Assembly (NCBI RefSeq): GCF_905475395.1
Contig: NC_058342.1
Span: 8,617,140-8,681,139, forward strand
Length of the DNA: 64,000 nt
Reading direction: 5' to 3'
From: Chrysoperla carnea
Lineage: Eukaryota; Arthropoda; Insecta; Neuroptera; Chrysopidae
How positions within the stretch are numbered: the stretch's first letter is position 1; every line of letters starts with the position of its first letter. The notes beneath the pieces are model-generated. The model saw nothing but the letters and a program-made list of their open reading frames with translations. It ran no database searches and was not told the origin of the DNA. The translations under genes were made by a program, and so were the position numbers. Below are positions 55,028-64,000 of this stretch, in pieces.

Positions 55028-55874
55028 TGTTAGGGATATTTCACAAGTTAGTGTTTTTACTTTTTTCTTTGGTGATTTTAATTAATAATAAGTTGGTATT
55101 AACTGACTTTACCAAACTTCCGCTGCACAATAGTCTTGTATTGTATAAGTTGTTTACTTATTTTCAAGTTCGGTCAACCTACGGGCTGGCCAAGCTAACT
55201 GAGTTCATAACTTTTTACTTTTTTATAATATAATTAATTCGTTTCTTGATCTGAATAGATCATTTCTTTCGGTTGATTTAATTAATCAATCTAAAAATTT
55301 AATTTAAACATTGTCGAGTCAGTGATTCTGTTTTCTTTTCAAAGTTTCAATTTCAAGTTTTTATTTTTCAATGTAGAAACGCGTGGTTTTCTACATTTAA
55401 ATTTGCTATTTAACAATGTGTTAAAGTTTAATTTCGAAATCGATATTTATCTTGATAATCAAGTTTAATTTTGGATTTAAATTCGAATAGTTCTCAGTGA
55501 ACCATGTGTTTTTAGTGCAGTGCATTAAACATTTTACATATTTTTCCCGCCATTGAGGGATTTAACGCATATTGCAATTTTTATTATAAAAAAGGTGTAT
55601 CAATCAAAGCCAATAAACTATCATCAAAAAGAGCGTGAACAAATTCAACGTAAAGGTTTGATAAATCATCCCAAATTCCCTTTTTCCTGAGTTTTATCCG
55701 ATCAAACCTTTAAATAACAACTTCATTATCTGACTAGTGTCAACCTGGAGAAAAAACTGGTGAGTACATATATTTTTTTTCATACAGTCCAACAGCTCTC
55801 AAACGTTCTTAAAATTCGCTAAGTGTTGGGAAATATTTTAGTTTTTTCTTAAACCAGCGACCATCGCCCCAACA
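55028..55874 (+). repeat. BEL LTR2 (shared middle LTR, variant)
   Basis: 847 bp, same edges as LTR1 and LTR3, but its first ~200 bp and a stretch near 55582-55640 differ markedly from both. It lacks the gggtcgg hairpin. The rest is nearly identical. It serves as 3' LTR of element 1 and 5' LTR of element 2. Confidence 0.93.
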
Positions 55875-56686
55875 TTTTTGGTCCTTCGAGCCGGATATAC
55901 GTTTTTTTTTTCATTCAATTCAAATAATCACGTGTTTTTTCGTGTTTTTTGTTTTTGACAAGCGATTGCGTAATAGCTTGGCAATAACAACCTAGTTTTT
56001 CACCAGGCCAGTCGACGCCATTTTGATATTTCAAATTTGACAAATAATAAAACTACTCTTTCATAAAATAGATGTCACTATTGACTATTTTTTTGTTCAA
56101 ATCACAAATCACAATATTTACATTTTTTTTTCAATTGTTAAAATTTATTAAATGACATTTCAAAAATAAATGTAAATAATTTACTTTTTTTGACTTTAAT
56201 TGTTAATTTCAATTTTTTCTGAAAAAATTTAAAATTCTTTTAATTGAATCGCATTTGATTAAAATTTCGTATTAATTCAATATTATTTAATACTCAATTG
56301 ATTTAATTAGTTTCAATTTCTGGTTATTGACTTTGATTGCATTTTTTTTAAATTAATTAATTTCATACTTTTATTTTAATTCACTTGTATCCTAAAAAGT
56401 TTAAATTGTTTATTCTTGGGTATCAAATAAATTCATTATTCATTCATTGATTTTCATATATAATATTAACTGCCCGAGTAACTCTGCGGATTTGCTCTAA
56501 TTTATTAAAAATTTTCTTTTGATTTCAAACAAATTTAATTTCAGTGGTTCTGTAACTCGATTGAAATCATCAACGTATCGCTTATCAATAATATTTTAAT
56601 TATTTAAAGTCATTTGATTGTTTTATCAGTCCTTCATCAATTAATATTATTCCTTTTTTCAATTTTATTTGCATTTTCATTCAAGT

Positions 56687-59600
56687 ATGGCACAAGTTAT
56701 TGACAGCTTACTCCAATATGGAGAAAACATGGAAGCAGTGAAGGAAAACCTAGTCCTTCATCGTGAAAATGCCTTTGCGCAAGTAAACGCAATTTATGAC
56801 ACTGTAAGGGGTCTTGCACAAGCCGATTTTTTACAGTGTGAATTATTATTTAAAGAACTGCCATCCTTCATTGAAAATCATAAAATAATTCAAAGTGATA
56901 TTTTGAAATTTAATTCTGCCGTAGAAAAACGTAAGCGAATCGAAACAGTTTCAGCTCAAATAGCTTACGATCAGTTGACATTTTCAATCAAGCTGCATTA
57001 CCACAAAATGAAGGCGTTAATGCCAAACAAAGTTTCTGATTCAACATCGGTTGATTCAGTCAAACCTCTTCAACAAGATAACAATTTAGCTCGTATTAAT
57101 TTACCCCAATTCAATGGCGATATAGATTCCTGGTTGGAATTTATTTCTATATTTGACAGCCTTGTCCATTCAAAACATATGGACAATATTTGCAAATTTC
57201 GTTACCTTAAAACCTCGTTGAAAGGGGACGCGGCAGCAGTGATTTCTGGGTTTGCCTTAACTAGCGAAAACTATCCATTAGCATACGAAGCATTACGTTT
57301 TCGCTACAACAATAAAAGGCGCATAGCCAGTTTTTATTTACAAAAAATTTTAGAGTTCAAGACAACCCATTTGTCTAATTTAAATAATTTAAATTCATTT
57401 CTCACCACTCATGAAACTGCAGTAAAATCTATTCGCTCTATGGATTTACCAGATTTAATTGATTTCATTTTTTTCAACTTAACACTAAATAATCTGGACA
57501 CTAATATGCGCCGTGAATTTGAGTTGCGTCATTCAGACAAGGAGATTCCGTCATACACGGATTTAATCACGTTTGTTACTAATCAGCTTCGCTCATTAGA
57601 GTTGCAATTACCCACTACTCGCACCAGTAGCTCAGCGTTTCCAAAAACAAATAAACCCAAATCATTTTTAGTAAACACCGCTCACAACACGAATAAAATT
57701 TCTTCATTTAAACAAAACTCTCAGATTTCAAAATGTATTCGCTGCAGAGGCCCTCATAATCTCGCAGCTTGTCCTTCATTTTTAAAAATGGAATTATCGA
57801 ATAAATATCAATATTTAAAATCACTTACTCGTTGCTTCAATTGTTTAGGTTCTCATCTCCGAAGCCAATGTGCTTCTAAAAATGTATGTCGCAAGTGTGA
57901 TTCTAATCAACATCACACTACCCTTCATCCTGGGTTTCAATCACCGGTCACGTCGGCAACCAAAGCCACCGTTTCGGACTTGAATGCGTCTCCCTCAAAC
58001 TCAATCACTCAACCCCCTCACAGCACCGGTAACGACATCCCGGCGCTGTCATGTACTTCATATGCCCAAAACCCACAAGGGGTCTTACTGGGCACAGCTC
58101 AAATTTTAATTAATACCCCCAGTGGTAATTATTTTTCTGTTCGGGCACTTGTGGACCCTGGCTCCCAAGTGTCGATTATTTCATTATCATGTTGTCGTGC
58201 TCTTGGTTTACCTATTAAACCCACTTCAACTCAAATTTCTGGTATTGGCGCCACCGAAACCTCTTGTCATGGTACGGTTTCGTGTATTTTAAAGTCAAAA
58301 TATTCTGACATAAAAGTCTCTACAAATGCATATGTCATGTCTACTATTTCGTTAAATTTACCTTCAATTGAATTATCTCAAGAAGTCATCAGTCGCTTCA
58401 CGTCACTCAAATTGGCAGATAGCCAATTTTATAAATCATCCCCCGTGGATTTCTTAATAGGGGCAGATTTGTTCCCCTCTATATTGTCATGTACGGATTC
58501 TCAAACTATTCAGGGATTCCCTTCCGCCATAAACAGTATTTTTGGATGGTTGATTATCGGTCCTGTTGAGGGCAACCCCCCTACTCAACCCATTTCACTT
58601 CTGAGCACTGCTCAAATAAGTAATCACTTACAAAATTTTTGGGAAACTGAAGAAGTTTCGGTTTCCATCCCCTCAAATCCTTCAGATATTTTGGCGGAAC
58701 GCCATTTTAAAGACACGCATTCGCGTGACTCAACGGGTCGATACATTGTCGCTCTTCCGTTTCGTCCGGGCAGCCTCCCTGCCCTTTTCAACAAGGAGCG
58801 TTCACTCGCTTCCTTTATTAATTTGGAAAAAAGATTGTCTAAATTTCCAGAAAAATACAAGGCGTATACCGAATTCATGGACGAATACATTTCATTATTT
58901 CACATGTCAAAGGCAACTAACTCATCAGGTTATATAATTCCCCATCATTGTGTCACTAAGGACACTAGTACATCCACCAAATTACGTGTTGTTTTTAACG
59001 CCTCGGACCCAGGTTATAACAAAATTTCTTTAAATTCATTATTGTTGGCCGGTCCTAAATTACAAAACGATATCTCGGATATCCTTTACTCATTCCGTTT
59101 TAACGCAATAGCCTTGTGTTCTGATATACGTCAAATGTATCGACAAATTTTGGTACGTCCAGAAGATCGCATTTATCAGCATATATTTTACCGACCATCC
59201 ACTGAATCCGACGTCGTTGAATTTGAACTAAATACCGTAACATACGGCTTAGTTCCTTCCGCTTTTCTTGCACAAAGGTGCCTAAAACAATTAGTTATCG
59301 ACGAAGGCAATCATTATCCTTTGGCGTCTCAAGCCCTTCTGCACAACACTTACGTTGATGATATTATTACTGGTGCTTCGTCTCCTGAACAAGCCAAAAC
59401 TTTAATGACACAATTACAAACTTTAATGAGTAGGGGAGGTTTTGAGTTGCGAAAATGGACTAGCAACGATCCTTCCATATTAGCTGATCTCCCTGTAGAT
59501 CACATCGAGACGCCATTTGTGTTCGAAACGGAGACTGTGTTCAAAATACTTGGGCTGCTGTGGGACCCAAACACAGATAGTTTTCTATTTCAATTTAAAT

Positions 59601-61924
59601 CATTCGAAAACGTTTTGACAAAACGCACTTTGCTTTCACATGTGGCAGGAGTGTATGATCCTTTGGGTTTTTTAGCACCTATTACCTTTAGCTTGAAGTG
59701 TATTCTGCAAAAGTTATGGTTAGATCACTCAGGATGGGACGACCCTGTACCTCCACATATTCGTCAAATTTGGGACCTCCATCAACAAAACATGTATCTA
59801 GTAGCTCAAATTCGCATTCCCCGTTTTATTGCTCCTTCAGAAAGTAGGTCGGTATGGTTGGCCGGTTTCTCTGACGCTAGTCAGCTTGGATACGCTGCTG
59901 TGCTTTATCTCTGTTGTGATGATGGATATTCAATAACATCCAATTTATTTGCTGCTAAAACTAAGGTAGCTCCATTGAAAACCCTGAGCATACCGCGCCT
60001 GGAACTCTGCGGAGCACTTCTGCTTAGTAAACTCGTCTCGTCTGTCCGTCAAACTATGCCGAATTTGTTCAAAATTCCTCCACGTTTATTCACCGATGCT
60101 CACATCGTTTTATATTGGCTCAACACTCCTCCACATTTACTCAAAGTTTACGTTGCCAATCGTGTTGTAGCCATTCAACAAATTACTCAACAAATGTGCT
60201 GGTCTTACATTCACACTTCTGTCAACCCTGCTGATATCGCATCTCGCGGACTGACCCCTGATCAGTTTTGCAAATCTACTCAACATAACTTGTGGTTTCA
60301 CGGACCATCGCTAATTTCGGAGCCTCTCAGTCAGTGGCCTCCTCCTTTTACGGATACAATTTCCAATATTGCTGAGCTGCCTGAAATTAAACCCTTGGCT
60401 CTCGCAGCCAATTTAATTACTCCGGATCAAATGTTACAATTATTTTCTCGCTTTTCGTCATGGACGCGTTTGATCCGAGTAGTCGCATGGATGCTTCGTT
60501 TCATCAAACAGTGTAAAGCACGCCTACAGCATCTAGAACCCATTTCTGGTCCGTTGTCCGTCACTGAATTAGATTTCGCGAAAATCAAAATCATTCATAT
60601 AACTCAAAAACATTATTATTCCTCCGAAATTCATTTGTTATCCGCTCATAAAGCTCTTAAAGGCAGTCTCAGCTCGCTCAGTCCGTTTTTAGATTCTTCT
60701 TCCATAATTAGAGTGGGTGGTCGCCTCGACCACTCCCCACTCTCTTCAGCTTCCAAGCACCCCATTTTGTTGCCCAAAGTGGCGCACATCTCACAATTAA
60801 TATGCGTTCATGCTCATTTGTGTTCTCTTCATTCTGGGCCCAGAGCAGTCCAAGCTTCTGTTCAAGCTCTTTATTGGATTCCCGGGCTTCGTGGTCTCGT
60901 TCGGAAAGTGATCCGTAACTGTCCCACATGCTACAGATTTCGTGCTGTGCCCTTCGCGCCTCAAATGGCAGCTTTACCCGAATCTCGAGTCACCCCCTCG
61001 AAACCATTTTCTCATACCGGAGTCGACTTCGCCGGTCCATTTGTTGTTAAATCCGGCAACCCACGTAAACCTCGTTTAACAAAAGGTTATCTCTGCATTT
61101 TTGTGTGTTTTTCCACAAAATGTGTCCATCTTGAGTTCGCTTCAGAACTCACTACTCAATGCTTTCTAGCAGCACTGGATCGATTTGTAGCTCGTCGGAG
61201 TCTTCCATCCGACATATATTCCGATCAAGGTCGGAATTTTCTTGGCGCCTCACGCCTTTTAAATGAAATTTCTATTTTCTTACAAGAAAATCGCGAGAAC
61301 ATCTCCGATTATTTGTCTCTTAAAAGTATACAATGGCATTTCAACTGTGCATATGCACCTTGGTTCGGGGATTTATGGGAAGCTGGCGTCAAATCCGCCA
61401 AATCGCTCCTCAAACGCATGTTCAAGGAATCTTCCTATTCCGTTGAAGATTATTTCACGATATTCACCCGCATTGAGGCGGTGTTGAACAGTCGCCCACT
61501 GTGCGATCTGCCTGCTGATCCTTCTGAGGCATCGTCTTATTTAACCCCTGGACACTTTCTTACCGGCACCCCCTTGACCTCGTTGCCCGAACGTTACCCA
61601 CCTTGTGAACAGCCCGTTCGTGACCGTTGGCTGAACCTGCGACGCTTGGTTCAAAGTTTTTGGAAACGTTGGTCTAAAGAGTATTTAAATACTTTAATTC
61701 AAAGAAACAAATGGAAATCGCCTGCCGCCACCCCTGAGGTTGGGGATGTCGTATTAGTAAAAGGGGATCAAACTCCCCCACTTTCTTGGCCTATTGGTCG
61801 TATAATCAGACTTCACATGTCTGCAGACGGTATACCTCGTGTTGCCGATTTAAAACTTGCGGATCAGCAAGTAGTTACTCGGGCGGTCGCCAGACTGCTT
61901 CCACTGCGTGGGTCGATCGAGTAA
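56687..61924 (+). CDS. BEL/Pao Gag-Pol polyprotein, second element, full-length
   Basis: Same 1745-codon structure and start as the first element. The first 737 residues are identical; after that I count fifteen amino-acid differences. One changes the very conserved Gly next to the integrase catalytic Glu (WFGD-LWEAG here, WFGG-LWEAG in element 1), which may weaken integrase. Others are mild (I/V, D/E, T/S). No stops or frameshifts. Likely recently active, possibly weaker than element 1. Confidence 0.95.
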   Translation: MAQVIDSLLQYGENMEAVKENLVLHRENAFAQVNAIYDTVRGLAQADFLQCELLFKELPSFIENHKIIQSDILKFNSAVEKRKRIETVSAQIAYDQLTFSIKLHYHKMKALMPNKVSDSTSVDSVKPLQQDNNLARINLPQFNGDIDSWLEFISIFDSLVHSKHMDNICKFRYLKTSLKGDAAAVISGFALTSENYPLAYEALRFRYNNKRRIASFYLQKILEFKTTHLSNLNNLNSFLTTHETAVKSIRSMDLPDLIDFIFFNLTLNNLDTNMRREFELRHSDKEIPSYTDLITFVTNQLRSLELQLPTTRTSSSAFPKTNKPKSFLVNTAHNTNKISSFKQNSQISKCIRCRGPHNLAACPSFLKMELSNKYQYLKSLTRCFNCLGSHLRSQCASKNVCRKCDSNQHHTTLHPGFQSPVTSATKATVSDLNASPSNSITQPPHSTGNDIPALSCTSYAQNPQGVLLGTAQILINTPSGNYFSVRALVDPGSQVSIISLSCCRALGLPIKPTSTQISGIGATETSCHGTVSCILKSKYSDIKVSTNAYVMSTISLNLPSIELSQEVISRFTSLKLADSQFYKSSPVDFLIGADLFPSILSCTDSQTIQGFPSAINSIFGWLIIGPVEGNPPTQPISLLSTAQISNHLQNFWETEEVSVSIPSNPSDILAERHFKDTHSRDSTGRYIVALPFRPGSLPALFNKERSLASFINLEKRLSKFPEKYKAYTEFMDEYISLFHMSKATNSSGYIIPHHCVTKDTSTSTKLRVVFNASDPGYNKISLNSLLLAGPKLQNDISDILYSFRFNAIALCSDIRQMYRQILVRPEDRIYQHIFYRPSTESDVVEFELNTVTYGLVPSAFLAQRCLKQLVIDEGNHYPLASQALLHNTYVDDIITGASSPEQAKTLMTQLQTLMSRGGFELRKWTSNDPSILADLPVDHIETPFVFETETVFKILGLLWDPNTDSFLFQFKSFENVLTKRTLLSHVAGVYDPLGFLAPITFSLKCILQKLWLDHSGWDDPVPPHIRQIWDLHQQNMYLVAQIRIPRFIAPSESRSVWLAGFSDASQLGYAAVLYLCCDDGYSITSNLFAAKTKVAPLKTLSIPRLELCGALLLSKLVSSVRQTMPNLFKIPPRLFTDAHIVLYWLNTPPHLLKVYVANRVVAIQQITQQMCWSYIHTSVNPADIASRGLTPDQFCKSTQHNLWFHGPSLISEPLSQWPPPFTDTISNIAELPEIKPLALAANLITPDQMLQLFSRFSSWTRLIRVVAWMLRFIKQCKARLQHLEPISGPLSVTELDFAKIKIIHITQKHYYSSEIHLLSAHKALKGSLSSLSPFLDSSSIIRVGGRLDHSPLSSASKHPILLPKVAHISQLICVHAHLCSLHSGPRAVQASVQALYWIPGLRGLVRKVIRNCPTCYRFRAVPFAPQMAALPESRVTPSKPFSHTGVDFAGPFVVKSGNPRKPRLTKGYLCIFVCFSTKCVHLEFASELTTQCFLAALDRFVARRSLPSDIYSDQGRNFLGASRLLNEISIFLQENRENISDYLSLKSIQWHFNCAYAPWFGDLWEAGVKSAKSLLKRMFKESSYSVEDYFTIFTRIEAVLNSRPLCDLPADPSEASSYLTPGHFLTGTPLTSLPERYPPCEQPVRDRWLNLRRLVQSFWKRWSKEYLNTLIQRNKWKSPAATPEVGDVVLVKGDQTPPLSWPIGRIIRLHMSADGIPRVADLKLADQQVVTRAVARLLPLRGSIE

Positions 61925-62151
61925 TCCCATTTTATCCTTCGCTCCCCCATTCATTTATTTTTTATTTTTTTTTTTTTTTTCAAAATTTAATTATTTATTT
62001 ATATCAAATATATATATATATATATATATATAAATTTTCATGAAAAATCATATTGTACATTTTCATAAAACAAATTAACATAGATTCTGCTTTTCTTATT
62101 AAAGTTTTTATACAAAATAATAAAATTCTATCACTGATTTTCAGTACGTCA

Positions 62152-62469
62152 TTATAACATTTGTAATAATCTTTTTGGTAAAATTGTTTCTTCAACAGGA
62201 GGATTCAATGTATCCGTTGCCATACAATAAAACATATCTGTTATTTTGTTCAATGATTCATTCATCTTTTTCTGTAAAATATTTTTTAAAAATAATAGAA
62301 AACAACATCGAGTTGAAATCATCTCTTGGTAGGTAATTGGCAGCGGTCTTTTAGTCCACTCTTCATCTGTGATTTTATCCATGTTTTCTCTTATTTCATC
62401 TACATTGTTGACATTTTCAATTTGTTCGGTCCCATGTAACTGAATTTTTCCCTTTTTGTTTAGGTAGGC
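62152..62469 (-). CDS. Antisense open frame in BEL 3' region, second element
   Basis: Same minus-strand frame as at 54678-54995, offset by 7474 bp, with identical predicted residues from its ATG at 62382. Its survival in both copies mainly reflects how similar they are. Confidence 0.35.
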   Translation of the reverse strand, partial: AYLNKKGKIQLHGTEQIENVNNVDEIRENMDKITDEEWTKRPLPITYQEMISTRCCFLLFLKNILQKKMNESLNKITDMFYCMATDTLNPPVEETILPKRLLQML

Positions 62470-62501
62470 TCAAATTCTATCGAATTTGGGGGGGCGACTT
62501 A

Positions 62502-63331
62502 TGTTAGGGACATTTCACAAGTTAGTGTTTTTATTTTTTTCTTTAGTGATTTTAATTAATGCTGAGTTGGTACCAACTGGCTTTGTCAAACATCCACCAA
62601 TAACAGCCATCGTTATGCGGTAGTTGTTATTGTACTTATTTTTCAAATGGGTCGGCTTCGGAGCCGACCCAATGAGTTTATAACTCTTTACTTTTTTAAT
62701 TATAATTAATTCGTTTCTTGATCTGAATAGATCATTTCTTTCGGTTGATTTAATTAATCAATCTAAAAATTTAATTTAAACATTGTCGAGTCAGTGATTC
62801 TGTTTTCTTTTCAAAGTTTCAATTTCAAGGTTTTATTTTTCAATGTAGAAACGCGTGGTTTTCTACATTTAAATTTGCTATTTAACAATGTGTTAAAGTT
62901 TAATTTCGAAATCGATATTTATCTTGATAATCAAGTTTAATTTTGGATTTAAATTCGAATAGTTCTCAGTGAACCATGTGTTTTTAGTGCAGTGCATTAA
63001 ACATTTTACATATTTTTCCCGCCATTGAGGGATTTAACGCATATTGCAATTTTCATCAATTAAAAGTCAATAACCAACAGCAAAAAAAGGCGTGAACAAA
63101 TTCAACGTAAAGGTTTGATAAATCATCCCAAATTCCCTTTTTCCTGAGTTTTATCCGATCAAACCTTTAAATAACAACTTCATTATCTGACTAGTGTCAA
63201 CCTGGAGAAAAAACTGGTGAGTACATATATTTTTTTTCATACAGTCCAACAGCTCTCAAACGTTCTTAAAATTCGCTAAGTGTTGGGAAATATTTTAGTT
63301 TTTTCTTAAACCAGCGACCATCGCCCCAACA
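62502..63331 (+). repeat. BEL LTR3
   Basis: 830 bp, near-identical to LTR1. Preceded by a G-rich tract (ggggggg near 62488-62494) and followed by the taagt duplicate. Confidence 0.93.
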
Positions 63332-63432
63332 TAAGTATTTTATAGATATTTTTCTGGCGAATTTCTAATAAATAGTAAAATTGTAATAAGTATATTATGA
63401 GACTCTTAGACTCTTAATCTATGTTAAAATAG

Positions 63433-63657
63433 ATAGTTATAACCAAGGACAAAGACGCTTAAATCGAGCGTTTACAACTGTGGATCTGAAGAGCACGGAC
63501 GACGAAAGTAATAAGTACGCCGACAGTGTAAAGCCAAAAATACTGAGTCACGTTGCAGTTGAAAAAGATCTACGTAGTATATTACCTATGCAAAATAATA
63601 CAAGTCGAATCTCTACTTCTCGTAAAGAAAAAAGTTCACTTGAGCAACTAAATTTTG
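63433..63657 (+). CDS. Host gene, next coding exon
   Basis: The acceptor aaaatag ends at 63432. Joining 47497 to 63433 completes a GAT codon and continues in frame: SYADSYNQGQRRLNRAF then LKSTDDESNK. The switch to a charged linker after the W-x-x-Y-x-I-x-I-L module fits the insect family. The exon is 225 bp, Ser/Lys-rich (SRISTSRKEKSS) and ends aattttg|gtacgg. Without the BEL array the upstream intron would be about 163 bp, typical of insects. Confidence 0.65.
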
Positions 63658-63851
63658 GTACGGTATTTTTTGTATTAAAAAACAAAAAACAAAAAAAAAA
63701 AAACTCTGATTTTTTACATAAAAAAAAAAATATATATATATATAATTAAATTATTGGATAAAAATAATTAATCAAAACATGATTAACTTTGTTCATTATT
63801 AAAAAAGTAGTGTTTTAAATAAAAATTATTTAAATTATAAATATTTTACAG

Positions 63852-63920
63852 ATGAATCACGGAATATAAATAACAATATATTGGGGCCAATTCATGAAAG
63901 TGATGAAGTATTTGATTTCT
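63852..63920 (+). CDS. Host gene, third visible coding exon
   Basis: Acceptor tattttacag ends at 63851, donor ttct|gtaaga at 63921. The 69-bp exon is open in the frame set by the previous exon (DESRNINNNILGPIHES). The following intron runs out of the window through a (TA)n run at about 63958-63985. Domains further downstream, for example a DUF4806 region, would lie beyond the window. Confidence 0.55.
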
Positions 63921-64000
63921 GTAAGATCGAATTTTAATCAAAATTTATTTATTAAATAAATATATATATATATATATATATATATTTTAAAGATACTTTT

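Larger units (their letters stand above)
47565..63331 (+). mobile_element. Two BEL/Pao retrotransposons in tandem sharing a middle LTR
   Basis: LTR1 47565-48394 (830 bp), internal 48395-55027, LTR2 55028-55874 (847 bp), internal 55875-62501, LTR3 62502-63331 (830 bp). The whole array is flanked by one 5-bp duplication, taagt, at 47560-47564 and 63332-63336. LTR2 has no target duplication; its neighbours are ordinary internal sequence. Each internal part has a primer site and an intact polyprotein. The array lies in one intron of the host gene and on the gene's own strand. Confidence 0.95.

Overview
This is an AT-rich stretch of an animal nuclear genome, most likely an insect. The evidence is spliceosomal introns, metazoan-restricted BEL/Pao and errantivirus-type LTR elements, insect-style DNA transposons, and a short TTAGG run of the insect telomere type. 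I cannot name the species. No tRNA, rRNA or CRISPR array was seen. Almost everything here is mobile DNA, much of it nested. Only one gene looks like an ordinary host gene: a split coding sequence with exons at 47291-47497, 63433-63657 and 63852-63920. A second candidate is a small TATA-driven gene at 33653 whose RGG-rich last exon is amplified.

Layout. 1-5129: decayed Ty3/gypsy pol end whose 3' LTR is split by a near-complete RTE-like LINE. 5130-6784: decayed coding scraps and an inverted dispersed repeat. 6785-13720: degraded 5'-truncated errantivirus-like element, split by a perfect Copia element (8411-12885, identical 226-bp LTRs, intact ORF, 5-bp target duplication). 14150-15268: fossil pogo/Jerky-type transposase. 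17675-19415: front part of a Tnp2-like transposase; a matching C-terminal piece lies at 44362-44640. 19416-21125: repeat copy A. 21171-31099: second errantivirus-like element with identical 336-bp LTRs but damaged pol and env, carrying a 2.9-kb DNA transposon (27280-30160) inside env. 31100-35255: RGG gene with a four-unit direct array facing a three-unit inverted array. 35311-43140: repeat copy B, split by a 1-kb solo LTR and by a 4.2-kb TTAA-targeting transposon (36916-41079) that encodes a Kolobok/Mutator-like transposase followed by a DEDDh exonuclease, and ending in a 30-bp x 8 = 240-bp higher-order satellite. 43333-44332: 1-kb foldback. 45100-47497: possible 5' exon and first visible coding exon of the host gene. 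47565-63331: two BEL/Pao elements in head-to-tail tandem sharing one middle LTR (LTR-internal-LTR-internal-LTR), flanked by a single 5-bp target duplication and lying wholly inside one host intron. 63433-64000: the next host exons.

How the parts relate. The nesting gives a relative history. Repeat copy A preserves the empty TTAA site of the transposon in copy B. The LINE, Copia, BEL tandem and env-borne transposon all have flanking duplications that date them after their hosts. The Copia ORF and both BEL ORFs are intact and could be active. The LINE, the exonuclease-bearing transposon and the env-borne transposon each carry one or a few frameshifts. The remaining elements are older fossils.
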